Assembly (NCBI RefSeq): GCF_900277125.1
Contig: NZ_OPYN01000224.1
Span: forward strand, 62,001 to 126,000
Length of the DNA stretch: 64,000 nucleotides
Direction: 5' to 3'
Source: Pseudomonas inefficax
GTDB lineage: Bacteria > Pseudomonadota > Gammaproteobacteria > Pseudomonadales > Pseudomonadaceae
Part shown: in pieces, positions 17,589 through 27,173 of the stretch
Layout: every line of letters begins with the position of its first letter
How positions within the stretch are numbered: position 1 is the stretch's first letter
Program-made: the position numbers and the translations under genes
The notes under the pieces: model-generated
What the model was told of the DNA's origin: nothing
What the model saw: only the letters and a program-made list of their open reading frames with translations
Databases searched by the model: none

Positions 17589-17928
17589 TGCGTGATTCTC
17601 CTTGCGGTATGGCACAGAACAGGCGCAGCGGTGGCGCTCAATATCTCGGACTGATGAAAACCCGTGGGGTTTTATCAATGGCGCCATGATAGCGAAGTTT
17701 TTCCTGGCCCTTTGCTCAGCAATTCGTCGCGCCAGAGCATGCGTGTTACTCGGAAGTGACGACATCAAATTGCCACCAAATGACCTGAAAATCGCTATCT
17801 AGAGCAGCTTCTGACCTCTATCAATACGGTCGATTGTTACCATTACCCGTATGAACTTCTCTCTGGCGTTACCCGGCGTAGCATTGGCTCCGTACCCAAT
17901 TTCCAGCCCCCGAGAGGAGCACCGAATC
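17589..17928. other. Divergent intergenic region, asmA-like gene / repeat protein
   Basis: This 340-base gap separates the AsmA-like gene (minus) from the repeat-protein gene (plus) and must hold both promoters. At 17652-17677 there is an imperfect inverted repeat (TGAT-g-AAAACCC / GGGTTTT-ATCA) that would fold as a stem in the AsmA leader, about 65-90 bases before its start codon. I see no convincing gene here. Confidence 0.45.
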
Positions 17929-18426
17929 ATGAAACGCCATCTGCTGACCCTGACCCTGTCCATCCTGGCTGCCAACGCTTTTGCCCTGCCAGCCGACGAG
18001 CAACATCTGAGCGCCGAATCGCGCTCCAGCGCAGCTGAAATTGCCCAGCCGCTGAAAACTGTTGCCGAAGGCGGCGCTGATCGCCTGATCGAACGTAGTG
18101 GCCGTGTTGCCGAAGGTGGCTCCGATCGCCTCATCGAACGTAGTGGCCGCGTTGCCGAAGGTGGCTCCGATCGCCTGATCGAACGTAGTGGCCGTGTTGC
18201 CGAAGGTGGCTCCGATCGCCTGATCGAACGTAGTGGCCGTGTTGCCGAAGGTGGCTCCGATCGCCTGATCGAACGTAGTGGCCGCGTTGCCGAAGGTGGC
18301 TCCGATCGCCTGATCGAACGTAATGGCCGTGTTGCCGAAGGTGGCTCCGATCGCCTGATCGAACGTAATGGCCGCGTTGCCGAAGGTGGCTCCGATCGCC
18401 TGGTTGAACTCAGCCGTGTGAGCTGA
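17929..18426 (+). CDS. Secreted protein made of eight 15-residue repeats
   Basis: A 165-residue exported protein. Residues 1-20 are a Sec signal peptide (KRHLLTLTLSILAANAFA), then a 24-residue spacer, then eight copies of VAEGGSDRLIERSGR running almost to the C-terminus. Copies 2-5 are identical in protein; copy 1 has A for S, copies 6-7 have N for S, copy 8 ends LVELSRVS. The start at 17929 has GAGAGGAG upstream. Pseudomonads often carry similar proteins with the uninformative label 'phage infection protein'. Function unknown; the charge-balanced, Gly-containing repeats suggest an extended solenoid or disordered periplasmic protein. A strong terminator follows. Confidence 0.85.
   Translation: MKRHLLTLTLSILAANAFALPADEQHLSAESRSSAAEIAQPLKTVAEGGADRLIERSGRVAEGGSDRLIERSGRVAEGGSDRLIERSGRVAEGGSDRLIERSGRVAEGGSDRLIERSGRVAEGGSDRLIERNGRVAEGGSDRLIERNGRVAEGGSDRLVELSRVS
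18061..18420 (+). repeat. Eight 45-bp in-frame tandem repeats
   Basis: Eight head-to-tail 45-base units within the secreted repeat protein. They differ mainly by single silent changes (CGT/CGC at the unit end) and by the Ser/Asn codon, so slippage or unequal crossing-over is likely to alter copy number. Confidence 0.95.
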
Positions 18427-18475
18427 TCACCATGGCCGAAAACAACAACTTCTGTCACAACGCCTGCTCCCCTCC

Positions 18476-18508
18476 AAGCCCGGTCCATTGACCGGGCTTT
18501 GTTTTTTT
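18476..18508 (+). terminator. Rho-independent terminator after the repeat-protein gene
   Basis: Stem AAGCCCGGTC / GACCGGGCTT (10 bp, loop CATT) followed by TGTTTTTTT. Confidence 0.9.
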
Positions 18509-18548
18509 AACTAGAGTGCCCAGCCTTACCGCCACAGAAGCCCGCACC

Positions 18549-19181
18549 ATGCTGCCGCGCGCCGAACAGAAGCTACAGACCCGCCAGGCCCTGCTCGATG
18601 CTGCCTGCCAGCTCATGGAGAGTGGCCGTGGTTTCGGCAGTATCAGCCTGCGCGAAGTGGCGAAGACGGCCGGCATCGTACCCACCGGCTTTTACCGGCA
18701 TTTTTCCGACATGGACGCCCTTGGCCTGGCCCTGGTTGCCGAGGTCGACACTACCTTCCGCCAGACCATCCGCCTGGTGCGCCAGAACGAATTCGAACTG
18801 GGCGGTATCACTGACGCCTCGGTGCGCATCTTCCTCGACGTAGTCGCCGCCCACCGTGCGCAGTTCCTGTTTCTCGCCCGTGAGCAGTACGGCGGTTCGC
18901 AGGCCGTACGCCAGGCCATTGCCCGCCTGCGCCAGGACATCAGCGACGACCTGGCCACCGACCTTGCGCGGATGAAGCGCTGGCAGCACCTGGACAGCGC
19001 CGCGCTGGCGGTGATGGCCGACCTGGTGGTGAAAACGGTGTTCGCCACTCTGCCCGAACTTATCGACAGCCCCGAAGCGGGTTACCCACAGGCGCTGACG
19101 CCGCAGGAAAAGATCACCCAGCAGTTGCGCTTCATCTTCGTGGGGGCGCGGCATTGGCAGGGGCTTGGCAACCCGGGCTGA
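18549..19181 (+). CDS. TetR-family regulator of FabR/DesT type
   Basis: A 210-residue TetR protein. The N-terminal HTH (ISLREVAKTAGIVPTGFYRHF, about residues 30-55) and the following DALGLALVAEV are very close to E. coli FabR and P. aeruginosa DesT, which sense acyl-CoA saturation and control unsaturated fatty-acid synthesis. DesT is also about 210 residues. In P. aeruginosa it sits beside the desaturase genes desCB, which are not here. ATG at 18549 chosen; a GTG at 18516 would add 11 residues. Confidence 0.82.
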   Translation: MLPRAEQKLQTRQALLDAACQLMESGRGFGSISLREVAKTAGIVPTGFYRHFSDMDALGLALVAEVDTTFRQTIRLVRQNEFELGGITDASVRIFLDVVAAHRAQFLFLAREQYGGSQAVRQAIARLRQDISDDLATDLARMKRWQHLDSAALAVMADLVVKTVFATLPELIDSPEAGYPQALTPQEKITQQLRFIFVGARHWQGLGNPG

Positions 19182-19195
19182 TCGGTACCTGTACT

Positions 19196-19289
19196 GGCCT
19201 CTTCGCGGGCGCGCCCGCTCCCACAGGTACCCCACATTGCTCTAGCCTGTGGTGATCCTGTGGGAGCGGGCGCGCCCGCGAAGAGGCCG
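19196..19289. repeat. REP pair between the TetR gene and the AGE-family gene
   Basis: Stem sequence is GGGCGCGCCC in both units, making this the most symmetrical locus in the window: GGCCTCTTCGCGGGCGCGCC mirrored by its own complement. Confidence 0.85.
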
Positions 19290-19354
19290 GCACAGGCTAC
19301 CCACAACCCAGTTCTGCTACCATGGCGCCCTGCCCGACAGCGACGAGCGCCGAA

Positions 19355-20452
19355 ATGTCCGACCCCCGCCCCACCCTGCCCGAACTGGCCCGCTTCAACC
19401 AGCACTTCGCCGAACGCATCGTGCCGTTGTGGCAAGGCCCGGGCTGGAACGCCGACATGGCCCTGCCCTACGAAGCCCTGGACGCCCAGCACCAGCCATT
19501 GCCGGTGCAGCGCTACCGGGCCATGGCCTGCGCGCGCCAGCTGTACCTGTTCAGCAGCCGCATCGGGCAACCGGGCGCAGCCGAGCGTGCGGCCGCCCTG
19601 TTCCGCTCGCTGCAAAAGCACTTCCATGACGCCGAACACGGCGGCTGGTTCTACAGCATCGACGCCCAGGGCAAACCGCTGGATCGGCGCAAGGACCTCT
19701 ACACCCACGCCTTCATCGTCTTCGCCTGTGCGCATTACTGGGGCAAGGTGCGTGAAAACCTGGTGAAGTCCACGCTGAACGCCGCGCTGGACATCATCGA
19801 CCAGCAGTTCGCCCGCGACGATGGCCTGTACGAAGCCAGCCTCGCTGAAGACTGGGCAGACCTTGGCAGCGGCCCGCTGCAAAACCCGCAGATGCACCTG
19901 GCCGAAGCCTTCCTGCAGGTGCTGGCGGTGCGTGAGGACGAGCACGCTCGCCAGTCACTGCTGCAACTGTGCGAAGCGCTGCAGGCGCACTTCATCGAAC
20001 CGGCCCACGGCCTGATGCTGGAAAAGCCACGTGGCGCTGTGGATAACTGGTTCGAGCCGGGGCACCAGTTCGAGTGGTTCTACCTGCTGCATACCTCGCC
20101 ACTGCTGCGCGATACCCCGCTGCATGCGTCCATCGACCGGGCGTTCGGCTTTGCCGAGCAGTACGGGGTAAAGGATGCGGCGGTGCTGGCCATGCTGGAT
20201 GCAGACGGCAAGGTGCTCGACGCCACCCAGCGGATCTGGGCACAAGCGGAGTATCTGCGTGCGTTGGTCTTGCGGACAGGAGGCGAGGCGAAGCTGGCCG
20301 GGCAGCTGCAGGCGCTGGAAACACGGTTCCTGCGTGAAGCGGGTTGGTATGAGTGCCGGGATGGGCAAGGCAGTGTCAGCCGGCATGACATGCCTTCGAC
20401 TACGCCCTACCATTTGGCGACTTGCCTGGAAGGGCTGCAGCGCCTGGGCTGA
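19355..20452 (+). CDS. N-acylglucosamine 2-epimerase family isomerase (mannose isomerase-like)
   Basis: A 365-residue (alpha/alpha)6-barrel protein of the AGE/YihS family. Family motifs include RMACARQLYLFS-like text (RYRAMACARQLYLF), HGGWFYSIDAQGKPLDRRKDLYTHAF, QNPQMHLAEAFL and PGHQFEWFYLL, which place it with bacterial aldose-ketose isomerases that interconvert mannose and fructose rather than with mammalian renin-binding proteins. The likely catalytic histidines lie in the THAF, QMHLAEA and GHQFEW segments. An ATG 11 codons earlier (19322) is possible. The gene stands alone between REP pairs. Confidence 0.82.
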   Translation: MSDPRPTLPELARFNQHFAERIVPLWQGPGWNADMALPYEALDAQHQPLPVQRYRAMACARQLYLFSSRIGQPGAAERAAALFRSLQKHFHDAEHGGWFYSIDAQGKPLDRRKDLYTHAFIVFACAHYWGKVRENLVKSTLNAALDIIDQQFARDDGLYEASLAEDWADLGSGPLQNPQMHLAEAFLQVLAVREDEHARQSLLQLCEALQAHFIEPAHGLMLEKPRGAVDNWFEPGHQFEWFYLLHTSPLLRDTPLHASIDRAFGFAEQYGVKDAAVLAMLDADGKVLDATQRIWAQAEYLRALVLRTGGEAKLAGQLQALETRFLREAGWYECRDGQGSVSRHDMPSTTPYHLATCLEGLQRLG

Positions 20453-20453
20453 C

Positions 20454-20544
20454 GCATTCGCGGGTGAACCCGCTCCCACAGGGATAGCGCCTGCTCTGAA
20501 ACTGGTGCAGTACCTGTGGGAGCGGGTTTACCCGCGAAGAGGCC
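20454..20544. repeat. REP pair between the AGE-family gene and the SDR gene
   Basis: ATTCGCGGGTGAACCCGCTCC with a mirror unit using GGGTTTACCC, so the loop differs between the two halves. Lies between convergent genes. Confidence 0.85.
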
Positions 20545-20550
20545 CTCGGA

Positions 20551-21318
20551 TCAGCCCTTGACCGACCGGTCGATCGAAAACCCTGCCCAGTCCTGGCTCA
20601 CCGGCATCAGCTCGAGGCTGTTGATGTTGATATGCGCCGGCTGGTTGAGGATCCAGAAGATGGTCTCGGCAATGTCCTGCGGCTGGATCGGCTCGGCCCC
20701 GGCATAGGTGGCGTCATATTTGGCCTGGTCACCGCCGAAGCGCACCAGCGAGAACTCGCTCTCGCACAGGCCTGGCTCGATGTTGCTCACACGCACGCCC
20801 GTACCCCGCAGATCGCAGCGCAGGCTCAGCGAGAACTGGCCGACGAAGGCCTTGGTGCCGCCGTACACGTTGCTGCCCGGGTACGGGTAGTTGCCCGCCA
20901 CCGAACCCACGTTGAGGATCGACGCCCCACGGCCATGGGCGATCAGCCGTGGCAGCAGCAGGCGGGTGGTGTACATCAGGCCCTTGATGTTGGTATCGAC
21001 CATGGTTTCCCAGTCGTCCAGGCTGCAGTTCTGCGCCGCGTCCACACCCAGCGCCAGGCCTGCGTTGTTGACCAGGCCACGCAACTTGTCGAAGCCGGCC
21101 GGCAGGTTGGCGATGGCCTGCTCCATGGCCTTGCGGTCACGTACGTCGAGCACCAGGCCGTGCACTTCGGTCTTGGCCGACAGTTCGGCGCACAGGGCGT
21201 CCAGGCGCTCTTTGCGGCGGCCAGTGAGCACCAGCTTCCAGCCGGCTTCGGCGAAGCGGCGGGCTGTGGCCTCGCCGAAACCGGAAGTCGCGCCAGTGAT
21301 GAATACGGTGGACGTCAT
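20551..21318 (-). CDS. Short-chain dehydrogenase/reductase, YdfG-like
   Basis: A 255-residue SDR with the cofactor motif TGATSGFGEATARRF near the N-terminus followed by TGRRKERLD, whose Arg favours NADP(H). NNAGLALG and the catalytic Ser (NVGSVAGNYPYPG) and YGGTK are all present. The closest remembered family is YdfG, an NADP-dependent dehydrogenase acting on L-allo-threonine, serine and 3-hydroxy acids, which pseudomonads commonly carry. Start at 21318 has GAGGAAC upstream. It is the only gene reading out of the 698-base gap with the DnaA-box-like cluster. Confidence 0.86.
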   Translation of the reverse strand: MTSTVFITGATSGFGEATARRFAEAGWKLVLTGRRKERLDALCAELSAKTEVHGLVLDVRDRKAMEQAIANLPAGFDKLRGLVNNAGLALGVDAAQNCSLDDWETMVDTNIKGLMYTTRLLLPRLIAHGRGASILNVGSVAGNYPYPGSNVYGGTKAFVGQFSLSLRCDLRGTGVRVSNIEPGLCESEFSLVRFGGDQAKYDATYAGAEPIQPQDIAETIFWILNQPAHININSLELMPVSQDWAGFSIDRSVKG

Positions 21319-21466
21319 GCTCTGTTCCTCACGGTGGGTTGTCATCGGCAGTCTTGCAGCATGCCCGCGCCGGGCGCTTGCAGCAACCCGCCCGCGGCAC
21401 TGTTCATTTTTTGATCATATGCGGCAAAGCCTTGCAGCAGAGGGCTCGGCAGCAGCTATGCGCACG

Positions 21467-21876
21467 TTATCCACAAGGCTTTCCCCACGGATTGGGGGCA
21501 ACTTGGCCACGGTGCGGAACCCTTTCAGCGACTTGCGGTCGGTGGATATCTTTTCGGTGATGGCGCAGGGCTTTCAAACATACAGCCTGCAGCGGTCTGT
21601 CCAAGGTTTTTTCACAGGTTTATCCACAGGCTTTGCGCAAAGCCTGGAGTGAATGCATGGCTTTGAAAAACCTGAGATATTTATTCACAAGGCGCTTGTG
21701 ATCAAAAAATGATCATGAAGCTGCAGGGCTTGGTATCAAAGGGCTTGAGCGAGATGCCACCATGTTTTCCACAGGCGGTTCCACATTATCCGTGGAAAAG
21801 ATCAGGCCTGTGGAAACAATGGCTTGCGAAGGGATGCAGAGTGTATGGGGACAGGCCCCGCGACAAGTTGTCCACA
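21467..21876 (+). other. Cluster of DnaA-box-like sequences
   Basis: Three nonamers fit the strict DnaA consensus TTATNCACA, all on the plus strand: 21467-21475 (TTATCCACA), 21620-21628 (TTATCCACA) and 21681-21689 (TTATTCACA). Near matches are TTTTTCACA at 21608-21616, TTTTCCACA at 21765-21773, TTGTCCACA at 21868-21876 and, on the minus strand, GTTTCCACA at 21809-21817. No dnaA, dnaN, rpmH or parAB genes are near, so this is not the main origin as far as visible. A DnaA-titration or regulatory locus is an inference. Confidence 0.55.
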
Positions 21877-21885
21877 TTTGGAATC

Positions 21886-22007
21886 GGGGCTGCTTTGCAG
21901 CCCATCACGACACAAGGCCGCTCCTACAAGGGACCGCGATGTCACATGGAATCGCAAATCGCTTGTAGGAGCGGCCTTGTGTCGCGATGGGCCGCAAAGC
22001 GGCCCCC
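21886..22007. repeat. REP pair downstream of livF
   Basis: Inverted GACACAAGGCCGCTCCTACAA units with GGGGCTGCTTTGCAGCCC and GGCCGCAAAGCGGCCCCC outer hairpins; it can end the liv transcript. Confidence 0.85.
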
Positions 22008-22016
22008 GAATGCAAC

Positions 22017-22729
22017 TCAATGCCCGCCGAGATAGGCGTTGCGCACTTCCTCGTTGACCAGCAGCTCCTGCCCCGTCCCGCTCATGCGAATCTGCCCGTT
22101 GACCATCACATAAGCCCGGTCCGACAGTTTCAGCGCATGGTTGGCGTTCTGTTCCACCAGAAAGATGGTCATCCCGGTCTTGGCCAGTTCGCGCAAGGTC
22201 GAGAAGATCTGCTTGACCACGATCGGTGCCAGCCCCAGCGATGGCTCATCCAGCAGCAACAACTTTGGCCGGCTCATCAGCGCGCGGGCAATCGCCAGCA
22301 TCTGCTGCTCGCCACCGGACATGGTCATGGCCCTTTGGTTACGCCGCTCCTTCAAACGTGGGAACAGCTCGTACATGCGCTGCATGTCTTCGTCGGCATG
22401 CTTGTCGCCGATGGGGATGGTACCCATCATCAGGTTCTCCTCGACGGTCATGTCGGGGAACACCCGGCGCCCTTCCGGCGACTGGGCAATACCGTTGGAG
22501 GCGATGTAGTGCGACGACTTGCGGGTGATGTCGGTGCCGCGGTACACGATATGCCCGGAAGCCGCGCGCGGCTGGCCGAAGATCGACATCAGCAGGGTCG
22601 ACTTGCCGGCACCGTTGGCACCGATCAGGCTGACCGTCTCGCCCTCGTTGATGTGCATCGAGACCTTTTTCAGCGCCTGGATCGGGCCGTAGAACACGTC
22701 CAGGTCCTTCAGTTCGAGAATGGGTGCAC

Positions 22730-22733
<4 letters not shown>
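22017..22733 (-). CDS. livF: Branched-chain amino acid ABC transporter ATPase LivF
   Basis: A 238-residue cytoplasmic ATPase, called BraG in P. aeruginosa. Walker A GANGAGKST is at residues 38-46, signature TMSGGEQQMLAIARALM, Walker B LLLLDEPSLGLAP, and the switch region FLVEQNANHALKLSDR. It pairs with LivG to power leucine, isoleucine and valine import. Its first codons overlap the livG stop by four bases. Last gene of livKHMGF. Confidence 0.94.
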
Positions 22734-23601
<868 letters not shown>

Positions 23602-23605
<4 letters not shown>

Positions 23606-24906
23606 GGCGCCACTCCTTTACGCGGGGTCACACCGGTACGGCTGATGCGGATCAGCCCACGCGGTCGCCAGATCATCATCAGCACCATCAGCACACCGAA
23701 CAGCAGCACCCGGTATTCGGAGAAGCTGCGCAGCAGCTCCGGCGCCACGGTCAGCACGAACGCCGCGATCACCACGCCCACGGTCGAGCCCATGCCGCCA
23801 AGCACGACGATGGCGAGGATCAGCGCCGATTCGAAGAAGGTGAACGACGACGGGTTGACGAAGCCCTGGTAGGTGGCGAAGAACACCCCGGCCAGGCCGG
23901 CGGTAGAGGCACCCAGGGTGAAGGCCGAGAGCTTGACCAGCACGTGGTTCAGGCCCATCGAGCGGCAGGCGATCTCGTCTTCGCGTAGCGCTTCCCAGGC
24001 ACGGCCGACCGGCATGCGGGTCAGGCGGTGCTTGATGTAAAGCACGGCCAGCACGACGATGAACAGCACCGCGTAGATGAACACGAACTTGAGGTTGGCG
24101 TTGTAATCGAAGCCGAAGAACTCATGGATCGGCACCCCGCCGTCCTTGGCCCGGCGGCCGAATTCCAGGCCGAAGAAGGTCGGTGCCGGCGCCGGCATGC
24201 CATTCGGGCCACCGGTGAACGACAGCCAGTTGTTCAGCACCAGGCGGATGATTTCGCCGAAGCCCAGGGTCACGATCGCCAGGTAGTCGCCATGCATTCG
24301 CAGCACCGGGAAACCGAGTATGCACCCCGCCAGCGCCGCGGCGATGGCCGCCAGTGGCAGCACGCTCCAGAAGCCCAGGCCAAGGTACTGGTAACCCAGC
24401 GCCAAGCCGTACGCGCCAATGGCATAGAACGCCACGTAGCCCAGGTCGAGCAGGCCGGCCAGGCCGACCACGATGTTCAGGCCCAGGCCCAGCAGCACGT
24501 AGATCAGGCCGAGGATGACCACGGTCAGCAGGTACTTGTTGGCGAAGATCGGGAAGACGATGGCGATCACCACCAGCGCCGGGATGATGTAGCGCAGGCG
24601 CGACACGTAGTTCGGCGCGCGCACATGCACGCCCGAGCCGCCGCTATCGAAGCCTTCCAGCATGCGCCGCCCGGCGGCTGTCTGCAGGTACAGGCTGAGC
24701 AGGAAGCGCCCGAGCATCACCCCGCCGACCAGCCACGCCACACGCCGCGGCTCGGCATTGAAGGTGTAGCCGTCGAGCACCACGCCGACGACGGGGCCAA
24801 ACACGATGAGTGCCAGCAGGCCGGCGACGATGGTCTCCAGCAAGCTGCGTTTAAGGTCGAAACCCTTGTTGGTTTCGCTTACAGCGGCAGTTTTGGCAAT
24901 GGACAT
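23602..24906 (-). CDS. livM: Branched-chain amino acid ABC transporter permease LivM
   Basis: A 434-residue inner-membrane permease. The N-terminal 110 residues hold two or three extra hydrophobic segments found in pseudomonad/enterobacterial LivM, followed by the core permease with GLNIVVGLAGLLDLGYVAF and GRAWEALREDEIACRSMGLN, the latter near the ATPase-coupling loop. ATG at 24906 is two bases past the livH stop with AAGGTG upstream; a GTG at 24912 is the alternative. Confidence 0.93.
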
Positions 24907-24908
24907 GT

Positions 24909-25823
24909 TCACACCTTAGCCACGAGCGGGCGACCCAGCAGGCCTTGTGGGCGGAAGATAAGGATCATCACCAGCAGCGAGAAGCTGAACACGTCCTTGT
25001 AGTCGGAGTTGATCAGGCCAGAGAACAGCGACTCGGAAATGCCCAGGATGATCCCGCCGAGCATGGCGCCAGGCAGCGAGCCGATGCCGCCGAGTACTGC
25101 GGCAGTGAACGCCTTGATACCGATGATGAAGCCTGCGTAGAAGTCGAAGGTGCCGTAGTTCATGGTGATCAGCACGCCGGCCAGGGCAGCCATTACCGCA
25201 CCGATTACGAACACGTAGGAGATAACCCGGTCGGTGTTGATGCCCAGGATCGAGGCCATCTTGCGGTCTTGCTGGGTGGCACGGCACATGCGGCCGAGCT
25301 TGGTGTACTTGATCACGTAGGTGAGCAAGCCCATACCGACGAAGGCTGCGACCAGGATGAAGATCTTGGTGTAGGTCAGTTGCACGAAGCCGGTGCCCAC
25401 TTCGACGCGCCAGGCGCCTTCGAGCAGGGTCGGCACACCTTGCTGGCGGGCACCCTGGCTGATCTGCGCGTAGTTCTGCAGGATCAGCGAGATGCCGATG
25501 GCACTGATCAGCGGCGCCAGGCGGGTGGAGTTGCGCAGGGGTTTGTAGGCGATGCGTTCAATGGTGAAGCCGTATACGCCGGTGACGACGATGGTGAACA
25601 ACAGGGTGCCCAGCATCAACAGGGGGAACGACTCGATACCGAAGTAAGCCAGCAATGCCAGGCTGATCGCCGCGAGGTACGCGGAAATCATGTAAACCTC
25701 GCCGTGCGCGAAGTTGATCATGCCGATGATGCCATAGACCATTGTGTAGCCGATGGCGATCAGGCCATAGACCGACCCGAGGGTCAGGCCGTTGACCAGT
25801 TGCTGCAGGAAAATACCATCCAT
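24909..25823 (-). CDS. livH: Branched-chain amino acid ABC transporter permease LivH
   Basis: A 304-residue inner-membrane permease with about eight helices. The hallmark INFAHGEVYMISAYLA is near the N-terminus and the coupling-loop type TKLGRMCRATQQDRKMASILG is in the centre. It forms the channel with LivM. It lies 153 bases downstream of livK; that gap carries a strong GC stem. Confidence 0.94.
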   Translation of the reverse strand: MDGIFLQQLVNGLTLGSVYGLIAIGYTMVYGIIGMINFAHGEVYMISAYLAAISLALLAYFGIESFPLLMLGTLLFTIVVTGVYGFTIERIAYKPLRNSTRLAPLISAIGISLILQNYAQISQGARQQGVPTLLEGAWRVEVGTGFVQLTYTKIFILVAAFVGMGLLTYVIKYTKLGRMCRATQQDRKMASILGINTDRVISYVFVIGAVMAALAGVLITMNYGTFDFYAGFIIGIKAFTAAVLGGIGSLPGAMLGGIILGISESLFSGLINSDYKDVFSFSLLVMILIFRPQGLLGRPLVAKV

Positions 25824-25941
25824 AACGCAATCTCACCTATTGAGATTGCACGAGCGCCGACCACGGCGGGCCTGGGACAGGCGGCCCTCGCAGCGCAGAA
25901 CTGTGCAGATCTACGGATAAAGACAGGTACCGCGGGGCTTT

Positions 25942-25965
25942 GGCCCGGGCTGACGCGCCCGGGCC
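25942..25965 (-). other. GC-rich stem-loop between livK and livH
   Basis: GGCCCGGGC / GCCCGGGCC with a six-base loop and no T-run after it. It probably protects the upstream livK mRNA or lowers readthrough into livHMGF, since binding proteins are needed in excess; a full terminator is unlikely. Confidence 0.55.
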
Positions 25966-25976
25966 GTGGGCCGTTG

Positions 25977-27113
25977 TTATTTTTGTTTTTCCAGCTGGTG
26001 GTACTTGCCTTGGGCATCCCACTGGTAGACCACGTAGTCGGACACGGTCAGGTCACCCTTCTTGTCCCACTTCTTCTCGCCCATGACGGTCTTGACCGGG
26101 TTGGCCTTGAGCCACTTGGCAGCGTCTTCGCCCTTGTTCGACTTGGCGCCGTTGAACGCGGCGGCCAGAGCCTGCAGCGAGGCGTAAGCGTATAGGGTGT
26201 AGCCTTCAGGCTCGGTACCGGCCTTGCGGAACTCCTCCACCACCGCCTTGCTGTCTGGCAGCAGGCGCGGGTCGGCGCCGAAGGTCATGTACACGCCATC
26301 GACATACTGCGCGCCGCCAGCGGTGGACACCAGTTCGTCGGTAACGATGCCGTCATCGGACATGAACTTGACGTCCTTCAGGCCCTGCTCGCGCAGCTGA
26401 CGCACCAGCGGGCCGGCTTCCGGGTGGAGGCCGCCGAAGTAGACCACGTCGGCACCGGTGGAGCGGATCTTGGTGACCACGGCGCTGAAGTCTTTCTCGC
26501 CACGGGTCAGGCCTTCGTACAGCACCGGCTTGACGCCACGTTTCTCCAGCTGCGCCTTGGTCGCATCGGCCAGGCCTTGGCCATAGGTATCTTTGTCGTG
26601 CAGCACGGCAACTTTCTTGCCCTTGAGCACGTCGACGATGTAGTCGCCAGCAACGATGCCCTGCTGGTCATCACGGCCGCACATGCGGAACATGGCGCCC
26701 AGGCCGCGCTCGGTGACCTGTGGGTTGGTGGAGCCCGGGGTGATGGCAATGACGCCAGCCTCGTCATACACCTCGGAGGCCGGGATGGTGTTGGACGAAC
26801 AGAAGTGGCCGACCACACCGATCACCTTGTCCTGGTCGACCAGGCGGTTGGCCACGGCCACGGCCTGCTTCGGTTCGCAGGCGTCATCGCCTTTGACCAG
26901 GACGATTTTCTCGCCGTTCACGCCACCGGCGGCGTTGATCTTGTCGGCCGCTGCCTGCGCACCTTTCATGTACTGCTCGCCAAACGCTGCGTTGGCTCCG
27001 GTCATCGGGCCCGCTACACCGATCTTGACGTCGGCCTGAACATACGAAGAAACACCCAGTGCCGTAGCTACGGCCAGAGCCAGGAAACCTTTCTTGTAAA
27101 ACGTCTGCGACAT
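25977..27113 (-). CDS. livK: Branched-chain amino acid binding protein LivK/BraC
   Basis: A periplasmic LIVAT-type binding protein of 378 aa with a Sec signal peptide cleaved after about residue 27 (SSYVQA). Mature sequence starts DVKIGVAGPMTGANAAFGEQ, and the conserved cysteines of DDACEP and HFCSSNT probably form the family disulfide. The HFCSSNTIPAS loop contributes to amino-acid binding. The ATG at 27113 has AGGAG upstream. First gene of livKHMGF, preceded by a sigma-54 promoter. Confidence 0.94.
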   Translation of the reverse strand: MSQTFYKKGFLALAVATALGVSSYVQADVKIGVAGPMTGANAAFGEQYMKGAQAAADKINAAGGVNGEKIVLVKGDDACEPKQAVAVANRLVDQDKVIGVVGHFCSSNTIPASEVYDEAGVIAITPGSTNPQVTERGLGAMFRMCGRDDQQGIVAGDYIVDVLKGKKVAVLHDKDTYGQGLADATKAQLEKRGVKPVLYEGLTRGEKDFSAVVTKIRSTGADVVYFGGLHPEAGPLVRQLREQGLKDVKFMSDDGIVTDELVSTAGGAQYVDGVYMTFGADPRLLPDSKAVVEEFRKAGTEPEGYTLYAYASLQALAAAFNGAKSNKGEDAAKWLKANPVKTVMGEKKWDKKGDLTVSDYVVYQWDAQGKYHQLEKQK

Positions 27114-27173
27114 GAGGTGGTGCTCCTAGAGTTTTTTTTGGTTGGCACTACAACTTCTCAGCCCTGTGCTCCG

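Larger units (their letters stand above)
21319..22016. other. Gene-free 698-base region upstream of the SDR gene
   Basis: No convincing gene. It holds the SDR promoter, a cluster of DnaA-box-like nonamers (21467-21876), an 11-base inverted repeat TTTTTTGATCA at 21407-21417 and TGATCAAAAAA at 21699-21709, and a REP pair at its right end. It is visibly richer in A and T than the genes around it. Confidence 0.8.

Noticed and set aside
17602..17802. 66-codon plus-strand ORF upstream of the repeat-protein gene
   Set aside because: It overlaps the AsmA-gene leader, lacks a ribosome-binding site and has no recognisable features.
18061..18420. CRISPR-like regular repeat array
   Set aside because: The 45-bp units are head to tail with no spacers and are in frame within a signal-peptide protein.
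17799..18488. Long open frame antisense to the repeat-protein gene
   Set aside because: It exists only because the 45-bp tandem repeat has no stop in that frame; no ribosome-binding site and it crosses the terminator.
21319..22016. Chromosomal replication origin
   Set aside because: DnaA boxes are present but no dnaA, dnaN, recF, gyrB, rpmH or 13-mer AT array is seen, so I report a DnaA-box cluster only.
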